NCBI RefSeq assembly: GCF_006016075.1
Contig: NZ_CP040093.1
Span: 2,521,501-2,585,500 of the forward strand
Source of the DNA: Caloramator sp. E03
Lineage (GTDB): Bacteria > Bacillota > Clostridia > Clostridiales > Caloramatoraceae
Length of the DNA: 64,000 nucleotides
Direction: 5' to 3'
The notes beneath the pieces are model-generated. The model worked only from the letters and a program-made list of their open reading frames with translations, was not told the DNA's origin and did not search any database. Below are positions 10,573-19,237 of this stretch, in pieces. The first letter of the stretch is position 1; each line of letters begins with the position of its first letter. The position numbers were made by a program, and so were the translations under genes.

Positions 10573-10875
10573 ATTTGTGGCTATAAGGCATTAGGAGTAT
10601 TTATACATGATAATATTAGGAAAAAATTTCACCTTAGACAAATATTTCAATTAGGAGGGAGAACAGGACATGGATGGCCTCCTATTATTGGTGATAATGT
10701 ATTTATTGGACCAGGGTCAAGGCTTCTTGGAGGATTTAAAGTTGGGAATAACGTAATTATTGGGGCTAATGCAGTAGTAATAAATGATGTGCCAGATAAT
10801 TGTGTTGTCGCAGGCATACCTGCAAAAGTAATAAAAACAAATGTTGATAAATGGAAAGAAGCAGGAATAATTTAA
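10573..10875 (+). pseudogene. 5'-truncated hexapeptide-repeat acetyltransferase (serine acetyltransferase-like)
   Basis: A frame without any start codon reads from 10573 to the stop at 10873-10875. The translation shows left-handed beta-helix turns of the CysE/colanic-acid acetyltransferase type: [30 protein letters not shown] and AGIPAKVIK. About 100 codons remain, whereas intact relatives have 160-200, and a stop lies just upstream at 10570-10572. This is the surviving C-terminal half of a sugar O-acetyltransferase of the capsule locus. Confidence 0.7.
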
Positions 10876-10902
10876 TAGTAGATGTACTATGGGGGGAATT
10901 TA

Positions 10903-10935
10903 ATGGAAATATCTGATATGGAATTAAACAAATGA
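10903..10935 (+). pseudogene. Possible N-terminal stub of a Wzz/chain-length regulator
   Basis: A strong GGGGGG site precedes ATG 10903, but the frame MEISDMELNK stops after ten residues. The motif ME-x-x-x-MEL is how many Wzz/CapA-type chain-length proteins begin. Downstream to 11049 I see no readable frame, so the rest of the gene appears deleted or scrambled. The identification rests on ten residues and context. Confidence 0.25.
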
Positions 10936-11049
10936 GGATATTTTATAATTCAAAGACAGAATAAAAATGTTTATGCAGAATTTTAAATAGGTAATTATAA
11001 AAATCAAATTATTAATATGCAATAAATATGAATGTGTAGTAAAAAATAC

Positions 11050-11415
11050 ATGAATATAGTACTTGGGGGATTTTTATATTTGTTGATATTGCATTACATG
11101 ATACAGGAAGGAAAAGTGGAAGTTTAGCTAAGGCATTTTTAGATATTCGTTTTAAATGGGTTTTTTGTTTATTTAGTACTTGGAATATTGCTATTAAATG
11201 CTTTAAGAAGAAATGATGTAATAAGAAATAATTCTATAGTTATATTAATTTGTGTGCTTTATGCCATTTCAGATGAGTTTCATCAAGTTTTTGTCCCGGG
11301 TAGAGGCCCTAATATAAGGGATGTTTTTATTGATAGTACAGGAACACTTGTTGGGATTTTGATTTATTTGGGGGTAAAGAAAGTTAGGCTATCTAAGTAT
11401 TTTAGATTTTTGTAA
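11050..11415 (+). pseudogene. VanZ-like family protein, frameshifted
   Basis: Fragments of a VanZ-like membrane protein lie in two frames. A first hydrophobic segment starts at ATG 11050 (MNIVLGGFLYLLILHY), TGRKSGSLAKAF follows in another frame near 11103, and from about 11158 the original frame resumes with YLVLGILLLNALRR and the VanZ signature SDEFHQVFVPGRGPNIRDV. The second shift falls at a GGGTTTTTT run (11158-11166). Intact VanZ proteins are about 120-170 residues. The gene is dead unless the shifts are sequencing errors. Confidence 0.6.
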
Positions 11416-11513
11416 GTTGCCATGGCATTGGGAGTAAAACCTGGTGCTGCTTTTTTATTTTTATTTTATTTATTAATTATTTTTTTAATGATTCCTATTT
11501 TTTCGGAGCTTTC

Positions 11514-11537
11514 CCAGGCACCGGAGAATAGAGAAAA
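11514..11537. repeat. GGTGCC-type palindrome family, half copy
   Basis: CCAGGCACCGGAGAATAGAG and the following bases match 17794-17817 at 23 of 24 positions, but the left arm of the palindrome is not preserved here. The stretch 11416-11687 otherwise holds no gene I can support. Confidence 0.6.
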
Positions 11538-11687
11538 GTTGGTAATAAAAAAATCTATGAAATAAATAATATATTAAAATCTTATAGGAAGAAGGTAGGT
11601 TTAGGTATAAACTATAAATTGGTAAAATTTTTCGCATTGAACCATGAATTTTGCAATGATATAATTATAGGCAAAGAGAATTTTTTG

Positions 11688-12191
11688 GTGGTGAATAGTT
11701 TGGATAAAGAAATAAGACAAATGTTTGAAATAATTATTGGAAAATTAGATGGTGTTGATAAAAGACTGGATAGCATGGATAAGAGAATGGACAGCATGGA
11801 AAAACGATTAGATAATGTAGAAAAACAATTAGATAATGTAGAAAAAAGATTGGACAATGTAGAAAAACGATTAGATAATGTTGAAAAACGATTAGACAAT
11901 GTAGAAAAGCGATTAGATAATGTTGAAAAACGATTAGATAATGTTGAAAAACGATTGGACAATGTGGAAAAGAGAATGGATAATGTAGAAAAAAGATTGG
12001 ATAATGTTGAAGAAAGTATTCATTACATTCAAAAGAGGCAGGATGAAATATTTTTAGTTGCAAAATCCATAGAACATAGCAATGATGTAAGAAAAGCAGA
12101 GTTAGATAATTTGATTTATAAAGTAGCACATGTAGAAGGAACGATTAATGGCGTAGGAGAGTTTATTGAATCAAGAAGAGCAATAAAATAA
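11688..12191 (+). CDS. Heptad-repeat coiled-coil protein
   Basis: A soluble, highly charged protein of about 167 residues. Thirteen consecutive 7-residue units of the LDNVEKR type, encoded by 21-bp tandem repeats (11745-12017), form one long uninterrupted coiled coil. A short C-terminal part follows (IHYIQKRQDEIF...GVGEFIESRR). Similar proteins are common in clostridia without known function. GTG 11688 or 11691 is the more likely start, because the residues upstream (from TTG 11619) look non-native and have no well-placed ribosome binding site. The start is therefore uncertain. A hairpin terminator follows immediately. Confidence 0.7.
   Translation: MVNSLDKEIRQMFEIIIGKLDGVDKRLDSMDKRMDSMEKRLDNVEKQLDNVEKRLDNVEKRLDNVEKRLDNVEKRLDNVEKRLDNVEKRLDNVEKRMDNVEKRLDNVEESIHYIQKRQDEIFLVAKSIEHSNDVRKAELDNLIYKVAHVEGTINGVGEFIESRRAIK
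11745..12017 (+). repeat. Tandem 21-bp repeats, 13 units
   Basis: The units encode LDGVDKR, LDSMDKR, MDSMEKR, LDNVEKQ, seven copies of LDNVEKR, MDNVEKR and LDNVEES. Units differ by synonymous changes (TTAGATAATGT/TTGGACAATGT), so the array has been maintained at protein level but could expand or contract by slippage. Confidence 0.9.
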
Positions 12192-12223
12192 AAAGCTTAT
12201 CTCAATAAAGGGATGAGCTTTTT
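12191..12223 (+). terminator. Intrinsic terminator of the coiled-coil gene
   Basis: AAAAGCTTATCTC (12191-12203) pairs with GGGATGAGCTTTT (12210-12222) around a six-base loop, with G-U pairs, and a T-run follows. It overlaps the last base of the coding region. Confidence 0.7.
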
Positions 12224-12319
12224 CTCTGATTTTTACCTATTTTTGATAAACGGATGCGAAAAAGCTATGTGAGCAAATAGTAAAATAATGCCAAAAATAA
12301 TTAGAAAAAAGTTATGATT

Positions 12320-12359
12320 AAAAAAGAGGTACCGAGAAATTTCCTGGTACCTCTTTTTT
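12320..12359. terminator. Bidirectional intrinsic terminator
   Basis: A perfect 14-bp stem, AAAAAAGAGGTACC (12320-12333) with GGTACCTCTTTTTT (12346-12359), has A/T runs on both sides. It lies five bases beyond the stop of the minus-strand metalloprotease gene and would terminate it, and also any plus-strand read-through. Confidence 0.88.
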
Positions 12360-12363
12360 AAAA

Positions 12364-15300
12364 CTATTTTTTTGTAATTGTAAAGGTTTTTTCAAATATA
12401 TTATCCATGTTGTCCGTTACCCTTACCTTTATGGTATTTAAGCCATTTTCAATATCAACGTCAATATTGCTGTTTACTTCAAAAATGGTTTCATCATAAG
12501 AGCAAACTCTTTGCTCCGTGCCGTTTAATATAAGTATTATTGACTTTATACCCGAGTCATCAACTGCTTTAAAATCAAGGGTAACTCTGTTTGTACTTAC
12601 GGTTGTGCTTGTGGATTTTGGATACTTAAATGTTACTGTTGGTGCCTTTATATCAGCGATCCTTTTTATTGTAATTGCCTTGGATTGAACATTACCAGCC
12701 CTGTCTACAACGGTTATTGTTACAACTGCAGTTCCGTTTTCTTTCCTTACTCCAAGGTTTTCAAGGGTTTCGTTGAAACTTAGGGACTTTTCATAGAATC
12801 CTTCAGTATGATTATATATATCCTTTGATATTGTATCAGTATTATCTACTTTAACAGATAAAGTTACCTTTTCAATTCCCGATATAGCATCAAAGACATT
12901 GAAGGCAAGGTTATAAGATGTAAGGTAATTGCTTATTGAAACAGTGCTGACCCTTGGGTTTGTTATTGTAATAGTTGGTTTAGCACTATCAGTCTGCTTT
13001 GTAACCGAAAGGGACTTTTGAGCAGCATTATCCCATTGGTCGCAAACTTCAATTGTATAACTGCTATTTTTCCCAGTTAAATCCAAAGCTGCTGTATAAA
13101 CTAAGTTTTCTTCATTTAAAACAGGTGTTGCGGTTATAGTTTCTTTTTGCCCTGTACTAGGATTTGTATACTGCCACTTTATCAAGGCACTTTTTATATT
13201 TGACTTATCCTCTGCCTTAAAGCTTAGTACATAAGTTGTATCATCAATATAGGCTAAGGTGCTTGAGAGCACTGTTATCTTCGGGGCTGTTGTTTCAGGC
13301 TTTTTAGTTTTAAATGTCAGAGAATAATCCTCATCTGTAGCATTTGCGCCTTCAGCATAAGATACCGCTCCCTTTAAGATTGAAAATTTATAATCAGAAT
13401 AGTAATCAAGACTGCTCTTTGGGGTAATTGTAAGTTCACTATTCTTCAGTGACCATGATATATCTATTTTATTTCCGTTTTTATCTTCTAATACAATTAA
13501 ATTACTATTTAGAACTTGTATCGGCTTGTTGTATTTTATTTTTATTTGTGCCTTAACATCAATATTTTGTGATGCTGATGCCGGCGTTGAGCTAATTACA
13601 TAAGGTACTGGAGAATCTGCTGTTTTAAACTTAATTGTTATATCGCTGTTACAAATATTGCCATAACTGTCGCGGATGCTTCCCTTTACTAGTTTGAATG
13701 TATAGCTTGACAAAGGGCTAAGTTTCTTTTCAGGCTTTACAATAAGCATATTAGGATTATCCTTTGATATCTCATATATAATGCTTATAGGCTTATTTGA
13801 TTTATCAAGCAGAGTACATGCAAAATTATCAGTTAATTGTATACTCTCATCAAAGACAATGCGTATTTCCTGTGTTAATGATGCATCAGAAGCATTTTGC
13901 GTTGGAGTGCTTGTTGTAATTGATGGTGCAACATCATCTGTAGTAGTAAAGGAGAAGCTATAATTACTGCCAAGTGTTAAAGTGCTGTTTGAATAGTCCT
14001 TTACTGCATTTTTAGGAATAGTTACGGTGTACTTTGTTAATACTTTAACCTTTGATAAAGGTTTTATTGTGAGTATGTTATTTGATACTGAGGATGTTAC
14101 AGGAATATTTGTACCATCCATATCGGTAAGGGTAATAAGGCTTGCGCCTGTGCCAAGGGCTATCTTCCTGTCAAAGGTAACAGTTATTACAAGATTGTTT
14201 GTTGCAACATTTTCTGTATTATCAGCAGGTGAGGTTTTAGTAACGTATACTGGTATTCCCTTCTGGGGCTGATAATATATTGTAATACCATTGCTTTTTA
14301 TAGTATATATATCGTTTAAGGCTTTGGTTCCTGGTGAAATGTCTAAAAGATTATTAGTAACGTCAATATAACCTTCCCCATATCCGAATTCCAACTGAGT
14401 TTCAGATAGACTTTTTATTATATCAAGCTGCTTTTCCCTGCTATTAGTATAATTTAATGTATTTTTAAGATTTGATAGTTCCTTCTCATTATAATTAGTT
14501 CTGTCAGCATTAGTTGTATTAGCCCTTGTCTTTTCTATACCTTTAAAAGCACCATTCTGTGCTAAAATAACAAGTGATGTTATATCGCTAATATTATTTG
14601 AATCTATCTTAAGCTGTTTTAAGTTAACAAGACCTTCAAGTGGTGTCAAATCACTTATTTCATTTCCAGATAAATTAAGATATCTAAGTCTTGATAATGT
14701 GCTTATAAAATCAAGATTACTTATATTGTTATTTGATAATGATAATGTAAATAAATTATGTAATCCTTCTATTGGACTAAAATCACTTGTTTTTATTCCA
14801 TTAATATTAAGTTCAAATAGATTAGGAATGCTGCCAATTGGTTCAATATTTGTTATTGGGTTGTTTGAAAGTGATAGTAAATATAAATCCTGCATATTTG
14901 CAATTGAATCAATACTTTGAATGTTATTATTATCAGCATAAAGTGCAAAAATGTTAGTTAAGTTTTCAAGTGAACTTATGTCTGTAATGCTGTTTGAATT
15001 CATTATTAATATTGAAAGATTTTCAAGGCTTGATAAAGAAGATATATTAGTTATTTTATTTCCTGAAATATTAAGCATTGATAAAAATGTTAGATCACTT
15101 AATACTGATATATCGCTTATTTTATTGTTGGATATATTAAGCTCTATTAAATCTGTCATTTTACTTAAAGCAGAAATATTTGTTATGCTGTTGTTGTTTA
15201 ATTTAAGAACATATAGATTTATAAGGTTTGATAAAGGGCTTATATCAGTAATTGAATTATAAGAAAGCTTCAGCTTCTCAAGCTGAGTTAAATTTTGTAA

Positions 15301-17694
15301 AAAGCTTATATTTGTAAGCCCTGCGTTGCTTAAATCAAGAGAATAAAGGTTTTTAAAGTTTGAAAGCAGTGATAAATCACTTATGCGATTTCCACCGATA
15401 TTCAGGGATAGAAGATTATTCATATTTCTTAATGGAGAAATACTAGTAATACCAGTGTTGTAGAGTTCTAAAGTATATAGGTCATAAAAGTTTGAAATAA
15501 GATTAAAATTTGTAAGTTTGTTTCCGTTAAGATAAAGATGTTTCAGGCCTGTCAAATTTATAATAGATGAAATATTGGTAAAGCCAGTATAGGATAAATC
15601 TAATAACTCAAGGTTTGATAAATATAAAAGTGCTTCAAAATTTGTAATTCTGTTTCCACTTAGGTTTAGATATATAAGTTTGTTTAGATTTATTAACGGA
15701 TATATATTAGTAATGCTGTTATGAGCAAGGTCTAATGCTGATAATTCAGTTAAGTTTGATAAAGGAGATATATCGCTAATTAAATTATAATCTAAATATA
15801 AATTTGTAAGCTTTCTAAGGCCTGATAAAGGCTTAATATCCTTAATTGAATTGTTTGTTAGATCAAGGTAAGTAAGATTTTTAGCATATTCAAGCCCTGT
15901 AATATCTGTTATATTGTAACCATACATGCTTAGGGAATATAAATTTAGCATATCCTGATCAGTTATTTCCCCTTCAGGTTTATTAAGAGCTTCCCTAATT
16001 GCCCTTTCAAGTTCCTTATCCTTGAAAGTTACAGTTTTAGATAAAGTAGGGCCAAAGGATATTTGTACATCCATAGAGTTTGAGCTTGTACTTAGAACTT
16101 CAATATTAATTTCGCTGTCACTGCCGTCATATAATTTGCTGCTTGGTGTTGATATTGAATTAAAAGATGTAAACCCACCAACATAATAATAATGATCATA
16201 ATCATCCCAATAGATTCTATTATCAAGTTGGCTGTATTCTAATTCCCCTTCATTTGCCTCTTCAACGTCAACAGCTTTATGTGATTCATCATCATTTATG
16301 CCATATCCATAGTTTGCATAATATACGTTTTCATCAATATGCAGGATTTCTATCCCGCCGCTTATAAGATATGAGGATAATGACTGGTCAAATCCATTAA
16401 ACTGCCTGTTTTCAAGCAGGAAGTATTCATTTGAATTTTGTGTTGGAATCTTTAAAACGTTGTATCCTGAAGGTGAAGCAAAGGAGTTTATTGTGTAGTT
16501 TGAATTCTGGCTTACAACTGTTGGGTTTGCAAAGCCAAGCATTATTTTACTCCACGCATCAAAATGTACAGGTGAGGCTCCTAGGTACTCTGAAGGAAGG
16601 CTTGCCCAACTGCCGACTGCCATTATACTGTGTATTCCAACACCTTCAGAGGAATAATCGTAATCATATAAATCTGGCAGCCCAAGGTCATGCCCAAGCT
16701 CATGACAGAGTATACCTATTGTAGCTATATGGTCATCATTATAATAGTATGAACCGTGTATTTCGCCTTGCTGGGTATACCCACCATAATATGGTGAACA
16801 TACGTATTTGCCATTTAGTTTTAGTCCTGAAATACTCCATCTGTGCCCCCATACTGAAGGCTTGTCTGAAGAATAAATTCCAGAATATGAGCATTCATAG
16901 CCTGCAATTATGGTTACAATATGGAGTTCACTGTTATCTATATACCCATTGTTATTTGTATCAAACTTTGAGAAGTCTATATATTTGTCATTGCTTGCTT
17001 TAGTTAAAGCATCGATTACAAGCTGCTGATTCCTATAATCAGTTTCTGGGCCAGTATTTGGATGATTGTAGGGTAATTGAACTTTTATAATACCGTCATT
17101 GTAGTTGTTGTATGTTTCATCAGCCGGTATAAAGTTAAACTTATTTTCAGACACTTCCCTATAATAAGTTCTTACAGTTTTACCTGTAGTTCCAAAAAAC
17201 TGGTTGTTCCATACGCTGTCAGAGTTTTTTATTTTTACATCAGAAAATTCTACAAGTACAACTAAAATTTTTTGATTCCAGTTTGTTACTGGATTTATAT
17301 CTGTAGTACGTTGAATTGCTCTTAGGATTGAAGAACTGTATTTTGCATTTAGCAGTTTTTTACTATTTTTTGAAACTGTTTTTCCAGTTACCGAATTCTG
17401 AGGTTTTGGATCTATTTTATATCTGCGGTCTGTTTTGGTTAATTTATTAAGATTTAGTTGAGCATAATACCAATAGTTATCCGTTCCCTTTATAATCACA
17501 TCGCCTTTTTCCCCTTCTATCCAATTTAGCCATTCATCACCTTTTATCCTTGCATAAAATGATGTACCATCTGGCTGAGTAAGTAGAAACTTTTCAGATC
17601 TTGCCGGTGCTGCTGATGCGTTTTTATAAAATAAAAAAACATTAAAAAAAAGAAATAAGATTAGTAGAATATACCTTTTTTTATTTTGCAACAT
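12364..17694 (-). CDS. Secreted M6-family metalloprotease with leucine-rich repeats and Ig-like domains
   Basis: A 1776-residue exported protein with a signal peptide (basic start, hydrophobic LILFLFFNVFLFY, ASA-type cleavage near residue 28). The M6 (immune inhibitor A-like) protease domain spans about 100-550, with the zinc site HELGHDLGLPD at 331-341. An internalin-type cap follows (EITDQDMLNLYSL, about 570), then roughly twenty 22-residue leucine-rich repeats to about residue 1040. After a linker come three SbsA/Big_5-like Ig domains (about 1130-1450) and three further Ig-like domains to the end. There is no LPXTG, SLH or dockerin motif, so attachment is unclear. The start follows GGGAGG. 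The combination suggests a surface or secreted protease with a large binding arm; its target is unknown. Confidence 0.9.
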   Translation of the reverse strand: MLQNKKRYILLILFLFFNVFLFYKNASAAPARSEKFLLTQPDGTSFYARIKGDEWLNWIEGEKGDVIIKGTDNYWYYAQLNLNKLTKTDRRYKIDPKPQNSVTGKTVSKNSKKLLNAKYSSSILRAIQRTTDINPVTNWNQKILVVLVEFSDVKIKNSDSVWNNQFFGTTGKTVRTYYREVSENKFNFIPADETYNNYNDGIIKVQLPYNHPNTGPETDYRNQQLVIDALTKASNDKYIDFSKFDTNNNGYIDNSELHIVTIIAGYECSYSGIYSSDKPSVWGHRWSISGLKLNGKYVCSPYYGGYTQQGEIHGSYYYNDDHIATIGILCHELGHDLGLPDLYDYDYSSEGVGIHSIMAVGSWASLPSEYLGASPVHFDAWSKIMLGFANPTVVSQNSNYTINSFASPSGYNVLKIPTQNSNEYFLLENRQFNGFDQSLSSYLISGGIEILHIDENVYYANYGYGINDDESHKAVDVEEANEGELEYSQLDNRIYWDDYDHYYYVGGFTSFNSISTPSSKLYDGSDSEINIEVLSTSSNSMDVQISFGPTLSKTVTFKDKELERAIREALNKPEGEITDQDMLNLYSLSMYGYNITDITGLEYAKNLTYLDLTNNSIKDIKPLSGLRKLTNLYLDYNLISDISPLSNLTELSALDLAHNSITNIYPLINLNKLIYLNLSGNRITNFEALLYLSNLELLDLSYTGFTNISSIINLTGLKHLYLNGNKLTNFNLISNFYDLYTLELYNTGITSISPLRNMNNLLSLNIGGNRISDLSLLSNFKNLYSLDLSNAGLTNISFLQNLTQLEKLKLSYNSITDISPLSNLINLYVLKLNNNSITNISALSKMTDLIELNISNNKISDISVLSDLTFLSMLNISGNKITNISSLSSLENLSILIMNSNSITDISSLENLTNIFALYADNNNIQSIDSIANMQDLYLLSLSNNPITNIEPIGSIPNLFELNINGIKTSDFSPIEGLHNLFTLSLSNNNISNLDFISTLSRLRYLNLSGNEISDLTPLEGLVNLKQLKIDSNNISDITSLVILAQNGAFKGIEKTRANTTNADRTNYNEKELSNLKNTLNYTNSREKQLDIIKSLSETQLEFGYGEGYIDVTNNLLDISPGTKALNDIYTIKSNGITIYYQPQKGIPVYVTKTSPADNTENVATNNLVITVTFDRKIALGTGASLITLTDMDGTNIPVTSSVSNNILTIKPLSKVKVLTKYTVTIPKNAVKDYSNSTLTLGSNYSFSFTTTDDVAPSITTSTPTQNASDASLTQEIRIVFDESIQLTDNFACTLLDKSNKPISIIYEISKDNPNMLIVKPEKKLSPLSSYTFKLVKGSIRDSYGNICNSDITIKFKTADSPVPYVISSTPASASQNIDVKAQIKIKYNKPIQVLNSNLIVLEDKNGNKIDISWSLKNSELTITPKSSLDYYSDYKFSILKGAVSYAEGANATDEDYSLTFKTKKPETTAPKITVLSSTLAYIDDTTYVLSFKAEDKSNIKSALIKWQYTNPSTGQKETITATPVLNEENLVYTAALDLTGKNSSYTIEVCDQWDNAAQKSLSVTKQTDSAKPTITITNPRVSTVSISNYLTSYNLAFNVFDAISGIEKVTLSVKVDNTDTISKDIYNHTEGFYEKSLSFNETLENLGVRKENGTAVVTITVVDRAGNVQSKAITIKRIADIKAPTVTFKYPKSTSTTVSTNRVTLDFKAVDDSGIKSIILILNGTEQRVCSYDETIFEVNSNIDVDIENGLNTIKVRVTDNMDNIFEKTFTITKK

Positions 17695-17781
17695 ATCCCA
17701 TCCTCCCTTATTATTTGGTTGCGTTTAATATATTCGACATTTATGGAAAATTTCCTTTTCTGCTGCCTTATAAATTATTAT

Positions 17782-17810
17782 CATTCTCCGGTGCCAGGCA
17801 CCGGAGAATG
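17782..17810. repeat. Perfect 29-bp palindrome (GGTGCC family)
   Basis: CATTCTCCGGTGCC (17782-17795) and GGCACCGGAGAATG (17797-17810) are perfect inverted copies around one base. Related copies lie at 11514-11537 and 51521-51546. It sits between the divergent protease and sigma-factor genes. It could be a dispersed intergenic repeat, or a terminator-like cruciform. Confidence 0.8.
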
Positions 17811-17990
17811 GAGAAAACAGGTATTTAAATATAGTATGCCTGTTTTTTATTTTTATGCTGCTTTTATAAAGCTAAGGTAAACTTTTTTGCAGCCAATATT
17901 GGAATTTATAGTTATTTACAAAGAAAAAATTATATTTTTTTTCAGATTTGCTTTTTTGTATTTAAAAGGCCAAGCCTTATAATTACCTTA

Positions 17991-18000
17991 GTACCGGTAC
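17991..18000. other. Short palindrome upstream of the sigma-factor gene
   Basis: GTACCGGTAC at 17991-18000 is a perfect 10-bp palindrome 25 bases before the sigma-factor start. It could be an operator, but no regulator is known here. The rest of 17695-18024 holds only the large palindrome and no gene I can support. Confidence 0.25.
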
Positions 18001-18024
18001 GAATATTATTTTTGGGGGATTATT

Positions 18025-18573
18025 ATGAGGGAAAAGGTGATTTTAGCAAGGCATGATGAGAATGTAAGGCTTGAAATTTTAAAAAGTTTTGAACCACTTA
18101 TTAAAAAATGTATAAAGCTTTATGTAAAGAATAGAGAGTATTATGAAGATGCATTTCAGGAAGGATATATGATTGTTTTAGGATGCATATATAAATATGA
18201 TTTGAATAAAAATTATCCTTTTGAAGGCTATGTTAAAAGTTCTGTTGTATATGGTATTAGAGATTTTTCATTTAACATAAAACAGCATGTAAGCCTTGAT
18301 GAGAGGATTGGTGAGGATCAAGAGGGAAGCCTTTATGATATTTTAGAAGGAGATGCTGATGTTGAGGAGGATTTTGAAAGGAAGGAAGATATTAAAAGGC
18401 TTAAAGAAGCTTTAAAAAAACTTCCTTATAGGCAAAGGGAGATAATAGAAGAGGTATATTTTAAAAATATGAGTATGGCTGATATATGCAAATATAGAAG
18501 GTGCCACTATATGAGCATTGTTAAGATGAAGGAGAGGGCATTAAAAAATCTTAAGGAGAATATGAAAAGTTAA
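18025..18573 (+). CDS. Sigma-70 family RNA polymerase sigma factor (regions 2 and 4)
   Basis: A 182-residue alternative sigma factor. Region 2 is seen in EDAFQEGYMIVLGCIYKYD and the segment to about residue 95. Region 4 is a helix-turn-helix at about 130-178 (LKKLPYRQREIIEEVYFKNMSMADIC). The linker is acidic (EGDADVEEDFERKEDI). The size resembles small clostridial sigma factors such as the TcdR/UviA/BotR group, or the sigma-H-like competence factors, but I cannot place it in one. GGGGG lies ten bases before ATG. Whether it drives the next gene is an open question. Confidence 0.85.
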   Translation: MREKVILARHDENVRLEILKSFEPLIKKCIKLYVKNREYYEDAFQEGYMIVLGCIYKYDLNKNYPFEGYVKSSVVYGIRDFSFNIKQHVSLDERIGEDQEGSLYDILEGDADVEEDFERKEDIKRLKEALKKLPYRQREIIEEVYFKNMSMADICKYRRCHYMSIVKMKERALKNLKENMKS

Positions 18574-18582
18574 TATTTTCAC

Positions 18583-18612
18583 TTGCAATGGAACTTATGT
18601 TCGTAGTATAAT
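18583..18612 (+). promoter_or_regulatory. Promoter with embedded LexA-type (SOS) box
   Basis: TTGCAA (18583-18588) and TATAAT (18607-18612) are 18 bases apart. Between them, GGAACTTATGTTCG (18590-18603) contains GAAC-N4-GTTC, the core of the Gram-positive LexA operator. A repressor bound there would occlude the promoter of the gene at 18645. The sequence match is direct; SOS control is inferred. Confidence 0.6.
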
Positions 18613-18644
18613 ATATGTAAACAAATGGAAAAAGGAGGATAAAT

Positions 18645-19172
18645 ATGGTTCAGTATATCATTCCTGAATATATTGAAGGCAGGGGGGATTGCTGCAGGAT
18701 AAAAGAAGATGACAACGAGAGGATTATATATAAAGGAATGAGCAGTGCCTTAAGGAGTTTATTTTATGAAAGAGGCAGGAGCATTGAAAGTATAAGAAAA
18801 AGATGTGTTAAAATATTAAACCAGAAAAACCTTATACCTATTTATCTTGGAGAAGGAGAAGTTTTGATTCCTGTTAAAGTAAGGGAGAGCATTGTAAAGG
18901 GTGATGGCTTATATGGATATGTAAATTATGGATTTATAGATAGGATTTATGATGATTATATAGTTTTTAAGGATAATAGCCGTATTTGTGTTTTGGAAAA
19001 TAAAAAGAGTATAAATAAAAGATTTAAAATGGCCTCTATTGTTGAGAAGGAATTTGATGATTTAAAACTTCCTTTAGAATTCTATTCCATGTCAAAGGAG
19101 GCTGCTACAAAAGAGGATATAGCTCTTTTGCTTTTAGAGATAAAAAAGATTGTAAAAAAGATTGAAGCTTAA
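18645..19172 (+). CDS. Unknown protein, possibly ComK-like, under a candidate SOS box
   Basis: A soluble protein of 175 residues. I see a loose likeness to competence regulator ComK in layout. An N-terminal region with a cysteine pair (GRGDCCRIKEDD) leads to a basic middle (SIESIRKRCVKI), then a strand-rich part (IPIYLGEGEVLIPVKVRES, YGYVNYGFIDRIYDDYIVFK, with N-x-x-S-I-N-K-R-F-K-M-A), and a helical tail. This is a weak resemblance, not an assignment. AAAGGAGG lies before the start. The promoter overlaps a LexA-type box, and a sigma-factor gene sits just upstream, which would suit a DNA-damage or competence role. Confidence 0.55.
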   Translation: MVQYIIPEYIEGRGDCCRIKEDDNERIIYKGMSSALRSLFYERGRSIESIRKRCVKILNQKNLIPIYLGEGEVLIPVKVRESIVKGDGLYGYVNYGFIDRIYDDYIVFKDNSRICVLENKKSINKRFKMASIVEKEFDDLKLPLEFYSMSKEAATKEDIALLLLEIKKIVKKIEA

Positions 19173-19195
19173 AAAATTGAAAATTTATTAAATAA

Positions 19196-19229
19196 AAAGA
19201 GACAACTAATTATGATTAGCTGTCTCTTT
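19196..19229. terminator. Bidirectional terminator
   Basis: AAAGAGACAACTAAT (19196-19210) pairs with ATTAGCTGTCTCTTT (19215-19229) with one mismatch and a four-base loop. It separates the convergent genes at 18645 and adhE. Confidence 0.8.
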
Positions 19230-19237
19230 GTTTATTT

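Noticed and set aside
11745..12017. Regularly spaced repeats considered as a CRISPR array
   Set aside because: Units are contiguous 21-mers without spacers and encode an in-frame coiled coil.
11734..12129. Minus-strand open frame of 131 codons opposite the coiled-coil gene
   Set aside because: It is a by-product of the 21-bp repeats; its translation is itself a mirror repeat (HYLIVF...) without a start signal.
14699..15262. Plus-strand open frames opposite the leucine-rich-repeat region
   Set aside because: They mirror the codon pattern of the repeats on the other strand, have no ribosome binding sites and no recognisable domains.
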